From the NCBI GenBank assembly GCA_035556655.1, contig DATMFW010000094.1, positions 34,799 to 98,798 of the forward strand: DNA of 64,000 nucleotides. Direction: 5' to 3'. Below, in pieces: positions 43,441 through 52,191 of this stretch (position 1 is the stretch's first letter; the number at the start of each line of letters is the position of its first letter). Both the position numbers and the translations under genes were made by a program. The stretch is from JBDSKH01 sp035556655. Its GTDB lineage: Bacteria > Actinomycetota > Actinomycetes > Actinomycetales > Microbacteriaceae. Below the pieces are notes generated by a model. That model made no database searches. It was not told the DNA's origin and saw only the letters and a list, made by a program, of their open reading frames with translations.

Positions 43441-44774
43441 GCAGCTGGCGCGGCGACCAGCTCATCGACCCGCGACCTGATGTAGTCGAAGTCGGGGTTC
43501 ACCTCGTCGAACTCGGGCGGCACGAAGTTCAGCTTCTCGATGGGCAGCTCCCGCGTCTTGGCGCCCAACTCGACGAAGTGCGACAGCATCGGCTGCGGGA
43601 TGTCCGTCGACACCACCTGCGCCCCCGCCGCGGCGACGGCCTGGAACTTCAGCACGATGTTGCCCGGCTCGAACTGGCGCAGCATGGCCTCCTGCACCTG
43701 GCGCTGGCGCTCCATGCGGATGTAGTCGTTGGTGCCGTACCGCGAGCGCGCGTACCAGAGCGCCAGGTATCCGCCGAGATGGCGGGTACCCGCCTCGATG
43801 TACCCCTCGGGCGGCGCCGGGGACCCGTCGCCGTACGTGTTGGGCCCGTACGGCACCCGTTCGGGGATCTCGAGCGTGATCCCGCCGAGGGCGTCGATGA
43901 GGTCGTCGAATCCCTGCATGTCGATGAGCACGTAGTACTGCAGCGTCAGCCCCAGGATCCCCTCGACGGCGTCCCGGGTGGCCTCGATCCCGGGTGCACT
44001 GCCGATCTGGCCGGCATCCGGGAAGAGGTCGGGGTGCTCCTCGCCGTAGGTGTAGAGGTAGCTCACCAGGCAGTCGTCGCCGCAGTCGTAGCCGTTCGGG
44101 AACGGGCCGTAGAGCGGGGACCCCTCGACGAAGGTCGCGCGCTCGAGGTTGCGCGGGATCCCGAAGATGACGGCCTCGCCGGTCTCGGCATCGATGCTCA
44201 CCACCGAGATGCTGTCGGGGCGCATTCCGAGCCGGTCGGGGCCGGCATCGCCGCCGAGCAACAGGATGTTGTAGCGCCCCTCGACCGGGGCCGCGACCTC
44301 GCCCCCGGAGAACACCTGCTCGAGCACGCCGATCGCCGAGACGGCGTTGGCGGCGGCGAATCCCGCGCCCCCTGCGGTGACGGCGAGCGCGACGACGCTG
44401 ACCCCGGCGACGAATCCCCGTGCCGACGGCGCGACGCGCACCAGGCGCACCAGGCGCAGGGTGTCGAACGTGGTGAAGATCCAGAGCACGGCATAGAACA
44501 CCAGGCCGACGACGATCACCCAGAGCGAGATCGAGTTGGTGACCAGGCTGAGCAGCAGCGTCCGGTTGAGCACCCCGACCACGACGACGACGATGACGAT
44601 CGCCCACAGCACCAGGGTGGCGCCGAGCGCGAACCGCCCGGCACGGCGGTTGCCGGCCAGCACCTGCGCCGACCCGGGGATCAGCAGGTTGAGGACCACC
44701 AGCCACCAGGCCCGCTTGGTCATCAGCTTCGGGGAGCGGGTGTCCGGGTTGCGGACGGGACTGGTGGCGCTCAC
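43434..44774 (-). CDS. LytR-CpsA-Psr (LCP) family cell-wall glycan ligase
   Basis: A 446-aa membrane protein. Unusually it has about four TM segments in the first 150 residues (WLVVLNLLIPGSAQVLAG; ALGATLVLWAIVIVVVVV; LWVIVVGLVFYAVLWIF; VVALAVTAGGAGFAAANA) before the extracellular LCP domain. That domain contains NILLLGGDAGPDRLGMRPDS, IFGIPRNLERATF, LIDMQGFDDLIDALGGITL and WYARSRYGTNDYIRMERQRQ (pyrophosphate- and lipid-binding Arg and Asp). LCP enzymes attach polyprenyl-linked glycans to peptidoglycan. The GTG overlaps the purE stop by 4 bp. Confidence 0.9.
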   Translation of the reverse strand: MSATSPVRNPDTRSPKLMTKRAWWLVVLNLLIPGSAQVLAGNRRAGRFALGATLVLWAIVIVVVVVGVLNRTLLLSLVTNSISLWVIVVGLVFYAVLWIFTTFDTLRLVRLVRVAPSARGFVAGVSVVALAVTAGGAGFAAANAVSAIGVLEQVFSGGEVAAPVEGRYNILLLGGDAGPDRLGMRPDSISVVSIDAETGEAVIFGIPRNLERATFVEGSPLYGPFPNGYDCGDDCLVSYLYTYGEEHPDLFPDAGQIGSAPGIEATRDAVEGILGLTLQYYVLIDMQGFDDLIDALGGITLEIPERVPYGPNTYGDGSPAPPEGYIEAGTRHLGGYLALWYARSRYGTNDYIRMERQRQVQEAMLRQFEPGNIVLKFQAVAAAGAQVVSTDIPQPMLSHFVELGAKTRELPIEKLNFVPPEFDEVNPDFDYIRSRVDELVAAPAAD

Positions 44775-45295
44775 GTCTCGAGGCTGCGTCGCAGGGCGTC
44801 GTTCTTCTCGGCGACGACCCGTTCGAGCCCGGCCGCGTACTCGGTCAGCGCCCCGGCGAGCCGCTCGTCGGAGGTCGAGAGGATCCGCGCCGCGAGGAGC
44901 CCCGCGTTGCGGGCGCCGCCGATCGAGACGGTCGCCACGGGGATGCCGGCCGGCATCTGCACGATCGAGAGCAGCGAGTCCAGCCCGTCCAGCCGCGCCA
45001 GCGGCACCGGAACCCCGATCACGGGCACCGTGGTGACGGAGGCCAGCATGCCCGGCAGGTGCGCGGCGCCGCCGGCGCCCGCGATGATCACCCGGATGCC
45101 GCGGCCGGCCGCCGCGGACCCGTACTCGAGCATGGCGTGCGGCGTGCGATGCGCGGAGACGACCTCGACCTCATGGGGGATCCCGAAGGCCTCCAGGGTC
45201 TCGGCGGCATCGGCCATCACGGGCCAGTCGGAGTCGGAGCCCATCACGACCGCCACGACGGGCGCGACGGCAGGCGGGGTGGGCACGGATGCCAT
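44771..45295 (-). CDS. purE: N5-carboxyaminoimidazole ribonucleotide mutase
   Basis: A 174-aa class I PurE, converting N5-CAIR to CAIR in purine synthesis. Core motifs are VVMGSDSDWPVMADAAETLE, VVSAHRTPHAMLEY and IIAGAGGAAHLPGMLAS, with TVSIGGARNAGLLAARIL near the end. ATG at 45295, 8 bp after the purK stop. A purK-purE-LCP operon couples a housekeeping pair to a wall ligase. Confidence 0.95.
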   Translation of the reverse strand: MASVPTPPAVAPVVAVVMGSDSDWPVMADAAETLEAFGIPHEVEVVSAHRTPHAMLEYGSAAAGRGIRVIIAGAGGAAHLPGMLASVTTVPVIGVPVPLARLDGLDSLLSIVQMPAGIPVATVSIGGARNAGLLAARILSTSDERLAGALTEYAAGLERVVAEKNDALRRSLET

Positions 45296-45303
45296 GGTAC
45301 GGC

Positions 45304-46410
45304 TCAGTCCCGGAAGAACCCGGCCGCGGCACGCGCCGTCGCGAGCACCTCGACGAGGTCGTCGCCGGTGGCCGTGACGTGGCCGACCTTCCGCCCGGGA
45401 CGGGAGGCCTTGGCGTAGGAATGGAACTTCACGCCCGGCTGCGCCGCGAGCGCGCCGGGATAGACATCGGGCATGGTCCGCCCGGCCGGCCCGCCGAGCA
45501 CGTTGACCATCACCGACCACGGCTGCCGCGGCGCCGGATCGCCGAGCGGCAGGTCGAGCACCGCACGCAGGTGCTGCTCGAACTGGCCGGTGACGGCGCC
45601 GTCGATGCTCCAGTGGCCGGTGTTGTGCGGCCGCATCGCCAGCTCGTTGACCAGCAGTCCGCCCTCGGAGGTCTCGAAGAGCTCGACGGCGAGCACCCCC
45701 GTCACCCCGAGGCCCTCGGCGATCGCGACGGCCAGCTCCCGGGCCGGCGCGAGCAGTCCCCCGGCGTCCGGGGCGGGCGCGGTGACCTCGGCGCAGACGC
45801 CGTCGCGCTGGACGGTCTCGACGAGCGGCCAGGCGACCACCTCACCCGAGGGGCTGCGGGCCACGAGTTGGGCCAGTTCGCGGCGGAACCCGACGAGTTC
45901 CTCGACCAGCAGAGGACCCTCCGCGAGCCAGTCGTCAGCGCCGGCCGGGTCGCGGACGACGCGGACCCCCTTGCCGTCGTACCCGCCCCGCGGGGTCTTC
46001 ACCACGGCCGCACCGGCGTGCGCGCCGAGGAAGTCGCCGAGGCCGGCGGCGTCGCGGATCACCCCCCAGTCCGGAACGGGGGCCCCGAGTGCGCTCAGCC
46101 GCTCGCGCATGTGCACCTTGTCCTGCGCGACCGCCAGCGCCTCCGGCCCCGGACGCACCGCGACCCCGGCGGCGACGAGCTCAGCGAGCACGTGCTGAGG
46201 CACGTGCTCGTGATCGAAGGTGACCACGTCGACGTCGCGGGCGAAGGCGAGCACGGTCGCCGCATCCGTGTAGTCACCGACCGCGGTGGTCGCGATCGCG
46301 GCCGACGAGCCCTCCGTCTCGGCCAGCACCCGCAGCTCGATGCCGAGAGCCACGGCGGGCGGCACCATCATGCGCGCCAGCTGCCCGCCGCCGATGACGC
46401 CGACTCTCAC
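45304..46410 (-). CDS. purK: 5-(carboxyamino)imidazole ribonucleotide synthase
   Basis: A 368-aa ATP-grasp enzyme that carboxylates AIR using ATP and bicarbonate. Motifs: VGVIGGGQLARMMVPPAVAL, VVTFDHEHVPQHVL, VVKTPRGGYDGKGVRVV (ATP loop) and ELAMRPHNTGHWSIDGAV. The GTG start at 46410 has GGAGGT upstream, a clear ribosome-binding site. Confidence 0.95.
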   Translation of the reverse strand: MRVGVIGGGQLARMMVPPAVALGIELRVLAETEGSSAAIATTAVGDYTDAATVLAFARDVDVVTFDHEHVPQHVLAELVAAGVAVRPGPEALAVAQDKVHMRERLSALGAPVPDWGVIRDAAGLGDFLGAHAGAAVVKTPRGGYDGKGVRVVRDPAGADDWLAEGPLLVEELVGFRRELAQLVARSPSGEVVAWPLVETVQRDGVCAEVTAPAPDAGGLLAPARELAVAIAEGLGVTGVLAVELFETSEGGLLVNELAMRPHNTGHWSIDGAVTGQFEQHLRAVLDLPLGDPAPRQPWSVMVNVLGGPAGRTMPDVYPGALAAQPGVKFHSYAKASRPGRKVGHVTATGDDLVEVLATARAAAGFFRD

Positions 46411-46495
46411 GCGACCTCCGGTCGGTTCCCAGGGTGACGGATAGACTGACCCGCCTAGACGACCTTATCGACCGTCCTGCTGGGGAGGATGCGAC

Positions 46496-47068
46496 GTGCG
46501 CACGCTCGTGGGTCAGTTCGCCCGCTTCGGCGTGATCGGGGCGATCGGATTCGTCATCGACACCTCGGTGTTCGCGCTCCTGATCTGGACGTTCCTCAGC
46601 GCCGAGTCGCTGCACGAGGGTCCGCTGATCGCGAAGGTCATCTCGACGACCCTCGCCATCATCTTCAACTGGATCGGCAACCGGCTCTGGACCTTCCGCG
46701 CCCACCGCGGCCGCCAGCTGCTGCGCGAGGGCATCGAGTTCGCCATCGTCAGCCTCGGCGGCATGCTGATCGGGCTGGCCTGCCTGTGGGTGTCGCACTA
46801 CCTGCTGGGCTTCACCAGCGAACTCGCCGACCTCGTGTCGTCGAACGTGATCGGCCTGGGGCTCGGGACCCTGTTCCGCTTCACGCTGTACCGCACCTGG
46901 GTCTTCGCCCCGCATCGCGGCGATCCCGAACCCTCGGTGTTCCCGGAGCTCGGCACCGGGCCGGTCGTCGCCGTCGGGTCAGCCGCGGCCGAGACCGGTG
47001 TAGTGCCAGCCCGCCGCGCGCCAGGCCTCGCCGGGCAGGCAGTTGCGGCCGTCGATCACGACGGGTGA
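46496..47068 (+). CDS. GtrA-family membrane protein
   Basis: A 190-aa protein with four TM segments (FARFGVIGAIGFVIDTSVFA, VISTTLAIIFNWIGNRLWTF, FAIVSLGGMLIGLACLWVSH, and a fourth ending FRFTLYRTWVF), the GtrA pattern with conserved NR.WTF. GtrA proteins flip polyprenyl-phosphate sugars. About 45 residues of Ala/Val-rich tail follow the last helix; the tail's coding DNA overlaps the 3' end of ugd on the other strand by 90 bp. TAGACT at 46442-46447 is a candidate -10, and GGGGAGGA precedes the GTG. Confidence 0.83.
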   Translation: MRTLVGQFARFGVIGAIGFVIDTSVFALLIWTFLSAESLHEGPLIAKVISTTLAIIFNWIGNRLWTFRAHRGRQLLREGIEFAIVSLGGMLIGLACLWVSHYLLGFTSELADLVSSNVIGLGLGTLFRFTLYRTWVFAPHRGDPEPSVFPELGTGPVVAVGSAAAETGVVPARRAPGLAGQAVAAVDHDG

Positions 47069-48277
47069 GGCCACCAGGGCCGCCGCCTCCACCGGGTCGA
47101 GCGAGGTGAACTGGCGCCACTCGGTGACGACGATGACGAGCTCGGCTCCCGTGAGCGCCTCGGGCACCGACACGACGTAGTCCAGGTCGGGCCGTACCCG
47201 CCTGGCCGTCTCCACGGCGTGCGGGTCGGTCGCCACCACCACGGCACCCATGTCCTTCAGCCGGCCCGCGATGTCGAGAGCCGGCGAGTCGCGCACATCG
47301 TCGGACTCGGGCTTGAACGACAAGCCGAGCACGGCGATCCGGCGACCGGCGACCTCGCCGCCGAGCGCGTCCACCGCGAGATCGACGACGCGCTCCCGGC
47401 GGCGCAGGTTGATGAGATCGACCTCCCGGAGGAACCCGACGGCCTGGCCGACACCGAGCTCCTCCGCGCGCGCGACGAAGCCGCGGATGTCTTTGGGGAG
47501 GCAGCCCCCGCCGAACCCGACGCCGGCGTTGAGGAAACGCCGCCCGATCCGGGCGTCGTGCCCGATCGCGTCGGCGAGCTGGGTGACATCCGCCCCGGCG
47601 ACCTCGGCGATCTCTGCCATCGCGTTGATGAACGAGATCTTGGTGGCGAGGAACGCGTTCGCCGACACCTTCACCAGCTCGGCGGTCGCGTAGTCGGTGA
47701 CGATGCGCGGCACGTCGCCGGCGAGCGCCTGGGCGTACACCTCGTCGAGGACGGCCACCGAGGTCTCATCCCCGGAACCGAGGCCGTACACGATGCGGTC
47801 GGGCTCGAGGGTATCGTGCACGGCGAACCCCTCGCGCAGGAACTCGGGGTTCCAGGCCAGGCGCGCCCCCGCCGCCTCGATCGCCGGCGCGAGACCGGCG
47901 GCCGTGCCGACCGGGACCGTCGACTTGCCGACCACCAGGTCGCCGGCGCTCAGGTGCGGGACGAGCGCCTGTACGGCGGCCTCGACGTAGCCCAGGTGCG
48001 CCGAGCCGTCCTCCGACTGCGGGGTGCCGACCGCGATGAAGTGCACGGCGGCGTCGGCCGCGGCGGCCATGTCGGTGCTGAAGCGCAGACGCCCGCTGGC
48101 GAGGGCCTCCGCGAGCAGGTCCTCCAGTCCGGGTTCGAAGAAGGGCACGCGGCCGGCGGCGAGAGCGGCGATCTTGTCCGCATCCACATCGATGCCGACC
48201 ACCTCGTGGCCGATCGCGGCCATCGCGGTCGCGTGGACAGCACCCAGATAGCCGCAGCCGATGACCGAGAGTCGCAC
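46979..48277 (-). CDS. ugd: UDP-glucose 6-dehydrogenase
   Basis: This 432-aa enzyme oxidises UDP-glucose to UDP-glucuronate. Motifs: LSVIGCGYLGAVHATAMAAI, VGKSTVPVGTAAGLAPAI, NPEFLREGFAVHDTLEPDRI, VKVSANAFLATKISFINAMA, the catalytic Cys in GVGFGGGCLPKDIRGF and VLGLSFKPESDDVRDSPALD. It is of the Ugd branch, distinct from the WecC-type enzyme at 18872. TAAGAT (48285-48290, reverse strand) ends 7 nt before the GTG. Confidence 0.95.
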   Translation of the reverse strand: MRLSVIGCGYLGAVHATAMAAIGHEVVGIDVDADKIAALAAGRVPFFEPGLEDLLAEALASGRLRFSTDMAAAADAAVHFIAVGTPQSEDGSAHLGYVEAAVQALVPHLSAGDLVVGKSTVPVGTAAGLAPAIEAAGARLAWNPEFLREGFAVHDTLEPDRIVYGLGSGDETSVAVLDEVYAQALAGDVPRIVTDYATAELVKVSANAFLATKISFINAMAEIAEVAGADVTQLADAIGHDARIGRRFLNAGVGFGGGCLPKDIRGFVARAEELGVGQAVGFLREVDLINLRRRERVVDLAVDALGGEVAGRRIAVLGLSFKPESDDVRDSPALDIAGRLKDMGAVVVATDPHAVETARRVRPDLDYVVSVPEALTGAELVIVVTEWRQFTSLDPVEAAALVASPVVIDGRNCLPGEAWRAAGWHYTGLGRG

Positions 48278-48301
48278 CCGACCGATCTTAGACGGCGCGT
48301 C

Positions 48302-48826
48302 TCACCACTCGTCGGGGGGCCGGGCCTGCTCGTGCTGGCGGCGCGCGGCGATCGGGTTGAGGCTGCGTTCCATGAGTTCGTGCAGCGCCGACTGCACCAG
48401 CGCCGCCGACGGGATGTCGCGCAGCACCACCGGGCGATCCAGTCCGGTGTTGATCAGCACGTCGCCGCTGCGGAAGAGCTGCTGCAGCCCGTTCTGACGC
48501 ACCGTCACGTCGTACCCCCTGCTGTGCAGCAGCTCTTGCCGGGTGCGCACCATGAGGCCGCTGCGCAGCACGATGCGCCGGGTCGTGATCGTGTAGCTGC
48601 GCCCGAGCCACGCGGCGAGCGGCACGACGAAGAGCAGGATGATCAGCGCCGGCCCGATCGCGAGCACGGCGATCTGGGCCCAGGCGATGCGGAACGTCCC
48701 GAACAGGTAGGTGCCGGCGCCGATCACCGCGATCAGAGCGACGGCCGGCCAGATCAGCACCCGCGCGTGCGGGCGCAGCCGGGCGACGATCGCCTCCGGC
48801 ACGACCTCCCCGGTGCCCCCGCTCAT
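48302..48826 (-). CDS. PH-domain (YdbS/bPH2-like) membrane protein
   Basis: A 174-aa protein with two TM helices (LIWPAVALIAVIGAGTYLFG; IAVLAIGPALIILLFVVPL) followed by a bacterial PH domain opening with RSYTITTRRIVLRSGLMVRT. The C-terminal tail is charged. Function unknown; such proteins are common next to birA and carboxylase genes in actinobacteria. The ATG overlaps the birA stop by 4 bp. Confidence 0.85.
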   Translation of the reverse strand: MSGGTGEVVPEAIVARLRPHARVLIWPAVALIAVIGAGTYLFGTFRIAWAQIAVLAIGPALIILLFVVPLAAWLGRSYTITTRRIVLRSGLMVRTRQELLHSRGYDVTVRQNGLQQLFRSGDVLINTGLDRPVVLRDIPSAALVQSALHELMERSLNPIAARRQHEQARPPDEW

Positions 48827-49611
48827 CCGCTGAGCCTCGCGTGGGTGACGTCACCCGCTGCGACCGCGTGCTCGATGCCGTCGAGGGCGCGGACCACGAG
48901 CCGGGCATCGGAGTCGAGGGCCACGGCGGTGCCCTCGAGGATCCTCCCGCCGGGCAGGTCGACCCGCACCTCGCGCCCGAGCGTCGTGCAGACCTCGCCC
49001 GCCCGCCCCGCCAGACCGCTGCGCTCGGCGTCGCCGTCGGCCGCCGCATAGGCCGCCACCAGGCCGCGCAGGCACTCGAGATAACCCGCCAGGACGGTGT
49101 CGGGATCGGGGTCGCCGCCCTCGATCCGCACCGAGGTCGCCGTCGTGACCGGCAGCTCGTCGGTCGTCATCGCCAGGTTCACCCCGGCACCGATCACCAC
49201 CGCGCCCCGCTCGGGGATCAGCTCGGCCAGCACACCGCAGATCTTCCGCCCGTTCGCCAGGACGTCGTTCGGCCACTTCAGCGCGACGGATGCCGCGGGC
49301 AGCACCGCGGACACGGCCTGCGTCATCGCCACCCCGGCCGCGATCGTCAGCCAGCCGAACCGCTCGACCGGAAGCGGCCCGGAGCCGGCGCGCGGCACCA
49401 GCAGCACCGAGATCGCCAGGGCGCTCCCGGCGGGTGTCACCCAGGTGCGATCCAGTCGCCCGCGGCCCGCCGTCTGATGGTCGGTGACGAGCACGGTGAA
49501 ATCGGGCATCGCATCCGCCCGCGCCAGATCGGCCAGTTCGGTGTTCGTCGACGGCGAGGACGCCACGACCCGCAACTCGGGCGCGAGAGCCTGGGATGCC
49601 GGCAGGTGCAT
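48823..49611 (-). CDS. birA: Biotin-[acetyl-CoA carboxylase] ligase
   Basis: 262 aa, lacking the N-terminal DNA-binding domain of bifunctional BirA, so it is a pure ligase. Motifs: SPSTNTELADLARADA, the biotinyl-AMP loop TAGRGRLDRTWVTPAGSALA, ALKWPNDVLANGRKICGVLA and VIGAGVNLAMTTDELP. It biotinylates carboxylase subunits such as the one at 57560-59320. TAGGCT (49618-49623, reverse strand) ends 6 nt before the ATG. Confidence 0.95.
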   Translation of the reverse strand: MHLPASQALAPELRVVASSPSTNTELADLARADAMPDFTVLVTDHQTAGRGRLDRTWVTPAGSALAISVLLVPRAGSGPLPVERFGWLTIAAGVAMTQAVSAVLPAASVALKWPNDVLANGRKICGVLAELIPERGAVVIGAGVNLAMTTDELPVTTATSVRIEGGDPDPDTVLAGYLECLRGLVAAYAAADGDAERSGLAGRAGEVCTTLGREVRVDLPGGRILEGTAVALDSDARLVVRALDGIEHAVAAGDVTHARLSG

Positions 49612-49644
49612 GCGCCCAGCCTAGGGTCGCATAGGGTGGCGGGG
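49612..49644. promoter_or_regulatory. 33-bp divergent pair of leaderless promoters (birA / GT2)
   Basis: TAGGCT on the reverse strand (49618-49623) is 6 nt from the birA ATG, and TAGGGT on the forward strand (49632-49637) is 7 nt from the GT2 ATG. The two -10 boxes are 8 bp apart, so each -35 site must lie within the opposite gene's start region and RNA polymerase binding should be mutually exclusive. Confidence 0.55.
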
Positions 49645-50376
49645 ATGGACACCGGGCGGGCGATCGTGGTGATCCCGACGTACGACGAGGCCGACAACAT
49701 CGAGCGCACCATCGACGGTCTGCTCGCCGCCGTGCCCACCGTGAACGTGCTCGTCGTCGACGACGACAGCCCCGACGGAACCGGGGCCCTCGTCGACGCG
49801 CTCGCAGCCGCCGACCCGCGCATCCGGACGCTGCACCGCGCCACCCGCGACGGGCTCGGCCACGCCTATCTGGCCGGCTTCCACCGCGCCCTCGACGACG
49901 GATTCGACACCATCGTCGAGATGGACGCCGACGGTTCCCACCCGGCCGCCGCCCTGCCCGCCATCCTCGAGGCGCTGCGCGAGCATGACCTCGTCATCGG
50001 CTCGCGCTGGGTGCGCGGCGGCGCCGTCGCGAACTGGCCGCGGCGACGCGAATGGCTGAGCCGGGCCGCCAACACCTATGCGCGCATCCTGCTCGGCCTG
50101 CCCGTCCGGGACTCCACCGCGGGCTACCGGGCCTTCCGCGCCTCCACCCTGCGCGCCATCGACCTCGACGGCGTCGTCTCGCGCGGCTACTGCTTCCAGA
50201 TCGACATGACCCGGCGCGTCGTCGAGGCCGGGCAAAGCGTCGCCGAGGTGCCGATCACGTTCGTCGACCGGGTCGCGGGACGCTCCAAGATGTCCGGCGC
50301 CATCGTCGTCGAGGCGATGCTGCGGGTCACCGGGTGGGGACTGCGTCGCCTGTTCGCCCCCGCACGGCGTCGCTAG
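49645..50376 (+). CDS. Polyprenyl-phosphate mannosyltransferase-like GT2 (Ppm1/DPM-type)
   Basis: A 243-aa GT2 enzyme: IVVIPTYDEADNIERTIDG, VLVVDDDSPDGTGALVDAL, GLGHAYLAGFHRAL, IVEMDADGSHPAAALPAIL, VIGSRWVRGGAVANWPRRRE and SRGYCFQIDMTRRVVEAG. This is the soluble catalytic domain of dolichol/polyprenol-phosphate mannose synthase. It would supply polyprenyl-P-mannose for GT-C enzymes and lipoglycans. No TM helices are present. Confidence 0.88.
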   Translation: MDTGRAIVVIPTYDEADNIERTIDGLLAAVPTVNVLVVDDDSPDGTGALVDALAAADPRIRTLHRATRDGLGHAYLAGFHRALDDGFDTIVEMDADGSHPAAALPAILEALREHDLVIGSRWVRGGAVANWPRRREWLSRAANTYARILLGLPVRDSTAGYRAFRASTLRAIDLDGVVSRGYCFQIDMTRRVVEAGQSVAEVPITFVDRVAGRSKMSGAIVVEAMLRVTGWGLRRLFAPARRR

Positions 50377-50386
50377 GCTGATCCGC

Positions 50387-51982
50387 GTGACCGCCGACGC
50401 CACCCCCGACATGATGACCACCGCTGGCCGGATCGCCGACCTCAAGAACCGCTACCACGAGGCCGTGACCGCCAGCGGAGAGGCCGCGATCGAGAAGCAG
50501 CACAAGAAGGGCAAGAAGACAGCGCGCGAGCGCATCGAACAGCTGCTCGATCAGGGCAGCTTCGTCGAGCTCGACGAGTTCGTCCGGCACCGCACCCACG
50601 CGTTCGGCATGGACAAGAACCGCCCCTACGGCGACGCCGTCGTCACCGGGACCGGCACCATCCACGGCAGGCAGGTCGCCGTCTACTCTCAGGACTTCAC
50701 GATCTTCGGCGGATCGCTCGGCGAGGTCGCCGGCGAGAAGATCATCAAGGTCATGGAGCTCGCCCTGAAGACCGGCGTCCCCATCATCGGGATGCTCGAC
50801 TCCGGCGGCGCGCGCATCCAGGAGGGCGTGGTGGCCCTCGGCAAGTACGGCGAGATCTTCCGGCTCAACACCAAGGCCTCCGGCGTCATCCCCCAGCTGT
50901 CGATCATCATGGGGCCGGCTGCCGGCGGCGCCGTGTACTCCCCCGCCCTGACCGACTTCGTCATCATGGTCGACAAGACCAGCCACATGTTCGTCACCGG
51001 GCCCGACGTCATCAAGACCGTCACCGGCGAGGATGTCGGCTTCGAGGAGCTCGGCGGCGCGCTCACCCACAACACGGTGTCCGGCGTCTCGCACTACCTC
51101 GCCAGCGACGAGGACGACGCCCTCGACTACGCGCGGGCGCTGATCTCGTTCCTGCCCGACAACAACCTGGCCGAGCTGCCCGTCTACGAGAGCGAGGTCG
51201 AACTCGAGATCACCGACGCCGACCGCAAGCTCAACACGATCATCCCGGACTCGCCGAATCAGCCGTACGACGTCAAGTCGGTCATCGAGACCATCGTCGA
51301 CAACGAGGACTTCGTCGAGGTCCAGCCGCTCTACGCCCCCAACATCGTCGTCGGGTTCGCCCGGCTCGAGGGACGCAGCATCGGCATCATCGCCAACCAG
51401 CCCTCGCAGATGGCCGGCACGCTCAACATCGAGGCCGGCGAGAAGGCCGCCCGGTTCGTGCGCTTCTGCGACGCGTTCGGCATCCCGATCCTCACCCTGG
51501 TCGATGTCCCCGGCTACCTGCCCGGAACCGACCAGGAATGGACGGGCGTCATCCGCCGCGGCGCCAAGCTCCTCTACGCCTACGCCGAAGCCACGGTGCC
51601 GCTCGTCACCGTCATCACCCGCAAGGCGTACGGCGGCGCCTACATCGTGATGGGCTCCAAGCAGCTCGGCGCCGACATCAACTTCGCCTGGCCGACCGCC
51701 GAGATCGCCGTCATGGGCGGCCAGGGCGCCGTCAACATCCTGTACCGCGGCGAGATCAAGAAGGCCGAGGAGGCCGGCGAGGACGTCGCCGCCGTGCGGG
51801 CCCGGCTCGCGAGCGAATACACCTACAACGTCGCGTCGCCGTTCCTGGCCGCCGAACGCGGCGAGCTCGACGGCGTCATCGAACCCGCGGCCACTCGGGT
51901 CGCCATCATCAAGGCCCTGCGCGCGTTGCGCACCAAACGCGCCGACCTGCCGCCGAAGAAGCACGGGAACATCCCGCTGTGA
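50387..51982 (+). CDS. pccB: Acyl-CoA (propionyl-CoA) carboxylase beta subunit
   Basis: A 531-aa carboxyltransferase. It carries LSQ-type blocks VAVYSQDFTIFGGSLGE, MLDSGGARIQEGVVALGKYG, IMGPAAGGAVYSPALTDFVI (oxyanion glycines), LVDVPGYLPGTDQEWTGVIR and AYGGAYIVMGSKQLGADINF. It transfers CO2 from carboxybiotin to acyl-CoA. Length and motifs fit actinobacterial AccD5/PccB; chain-length preference is not deducible. TAGGCT (50374-50379) ends 7 nt before the GTG. Coupled to the epsilon subunit gene by a 4-bp overlap. Confidence 0.93.
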   Translation: MTADATPDMMTTAGRIADLKNRYHEAVTASGEAAIEKQHKKGKKTARERIEQLLDQGSFVELDEFVRHRTHAFGMDKNRPYGDAVVTGTGTIHGRQVAVYSQDFTIFGGSLGEVAGEKIIKVMELALKTGVPIIGMLDSGGARIQEGVVALGKYGEIFRLNTKASGVIPQLSIIMGPAAGGAVYSPALTDFVIMVDKTSHMFVTGPDVIKTVTGEDVGFEELGGALTHNTVSGVSHYLASDEDDALDYARALISFLPDNNLAELPVYESEVELEITDADRKLNTIIPDSPNQPYDVKSVIETIVDNEDFVEVQPLYAPNIVVGFARLEGRSIGIIANQPSQMAGTLNIEAGEKAARFVRFCDAFGIPILTLVDVPGYLPGTDQEWTGVIRRGAKLLYAYAEATVPLVTVITRKAYGGAYIVMGSKQLGADINFAWPTAEIAVMGGQGAVNILYRGEIKKAEEAGEDVAAVRARLASEYTYNVASPFLAAERGELDGVIEPAATRVAIIKALRALRTKRADLPPKKHGNIPL

Positions 51983-52191
51983 CCGAGATCCAGCCCGCCG
52001 ACATCCGCATCCTCGGCGGCAACCCCGACGACACCGAGATCGCGGCGGTCACCGCCGTGCTCACCGCCGCACTCGACGAACTCGCCGGCGAACACCGGCG
52101 GGCGCAGTCGACCGGACCCTCGGCCTGGCAGCGCAGCCAGCGGACCCTGCGATCCCCGCTCAGAGGGGACTGGCACTCGTACGGTCACTGA
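51979..52191 (+). CDS. Acyl-CoA carboxylase epsilon subunit
   Basis: A 70-aa protein from the GTG overlapping the pccB stop. IRILGGNPDDTEIAAVTAVL followed by WQRSQRTLRSPLRGDWHSYG is the short actinobacterial AccE/PccE pattern. It bridges alpha and beta subunits of the carboxylase. The alpha subunit gene lies 5.4 kb away. Confidence 0.85.
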   Translation: MTEIQPADIRILGGNPDDTEIAAVTAVLTAALDELAGEHRRAQSTGPSAWQRSQRTLRSPLRGDWHSYGH

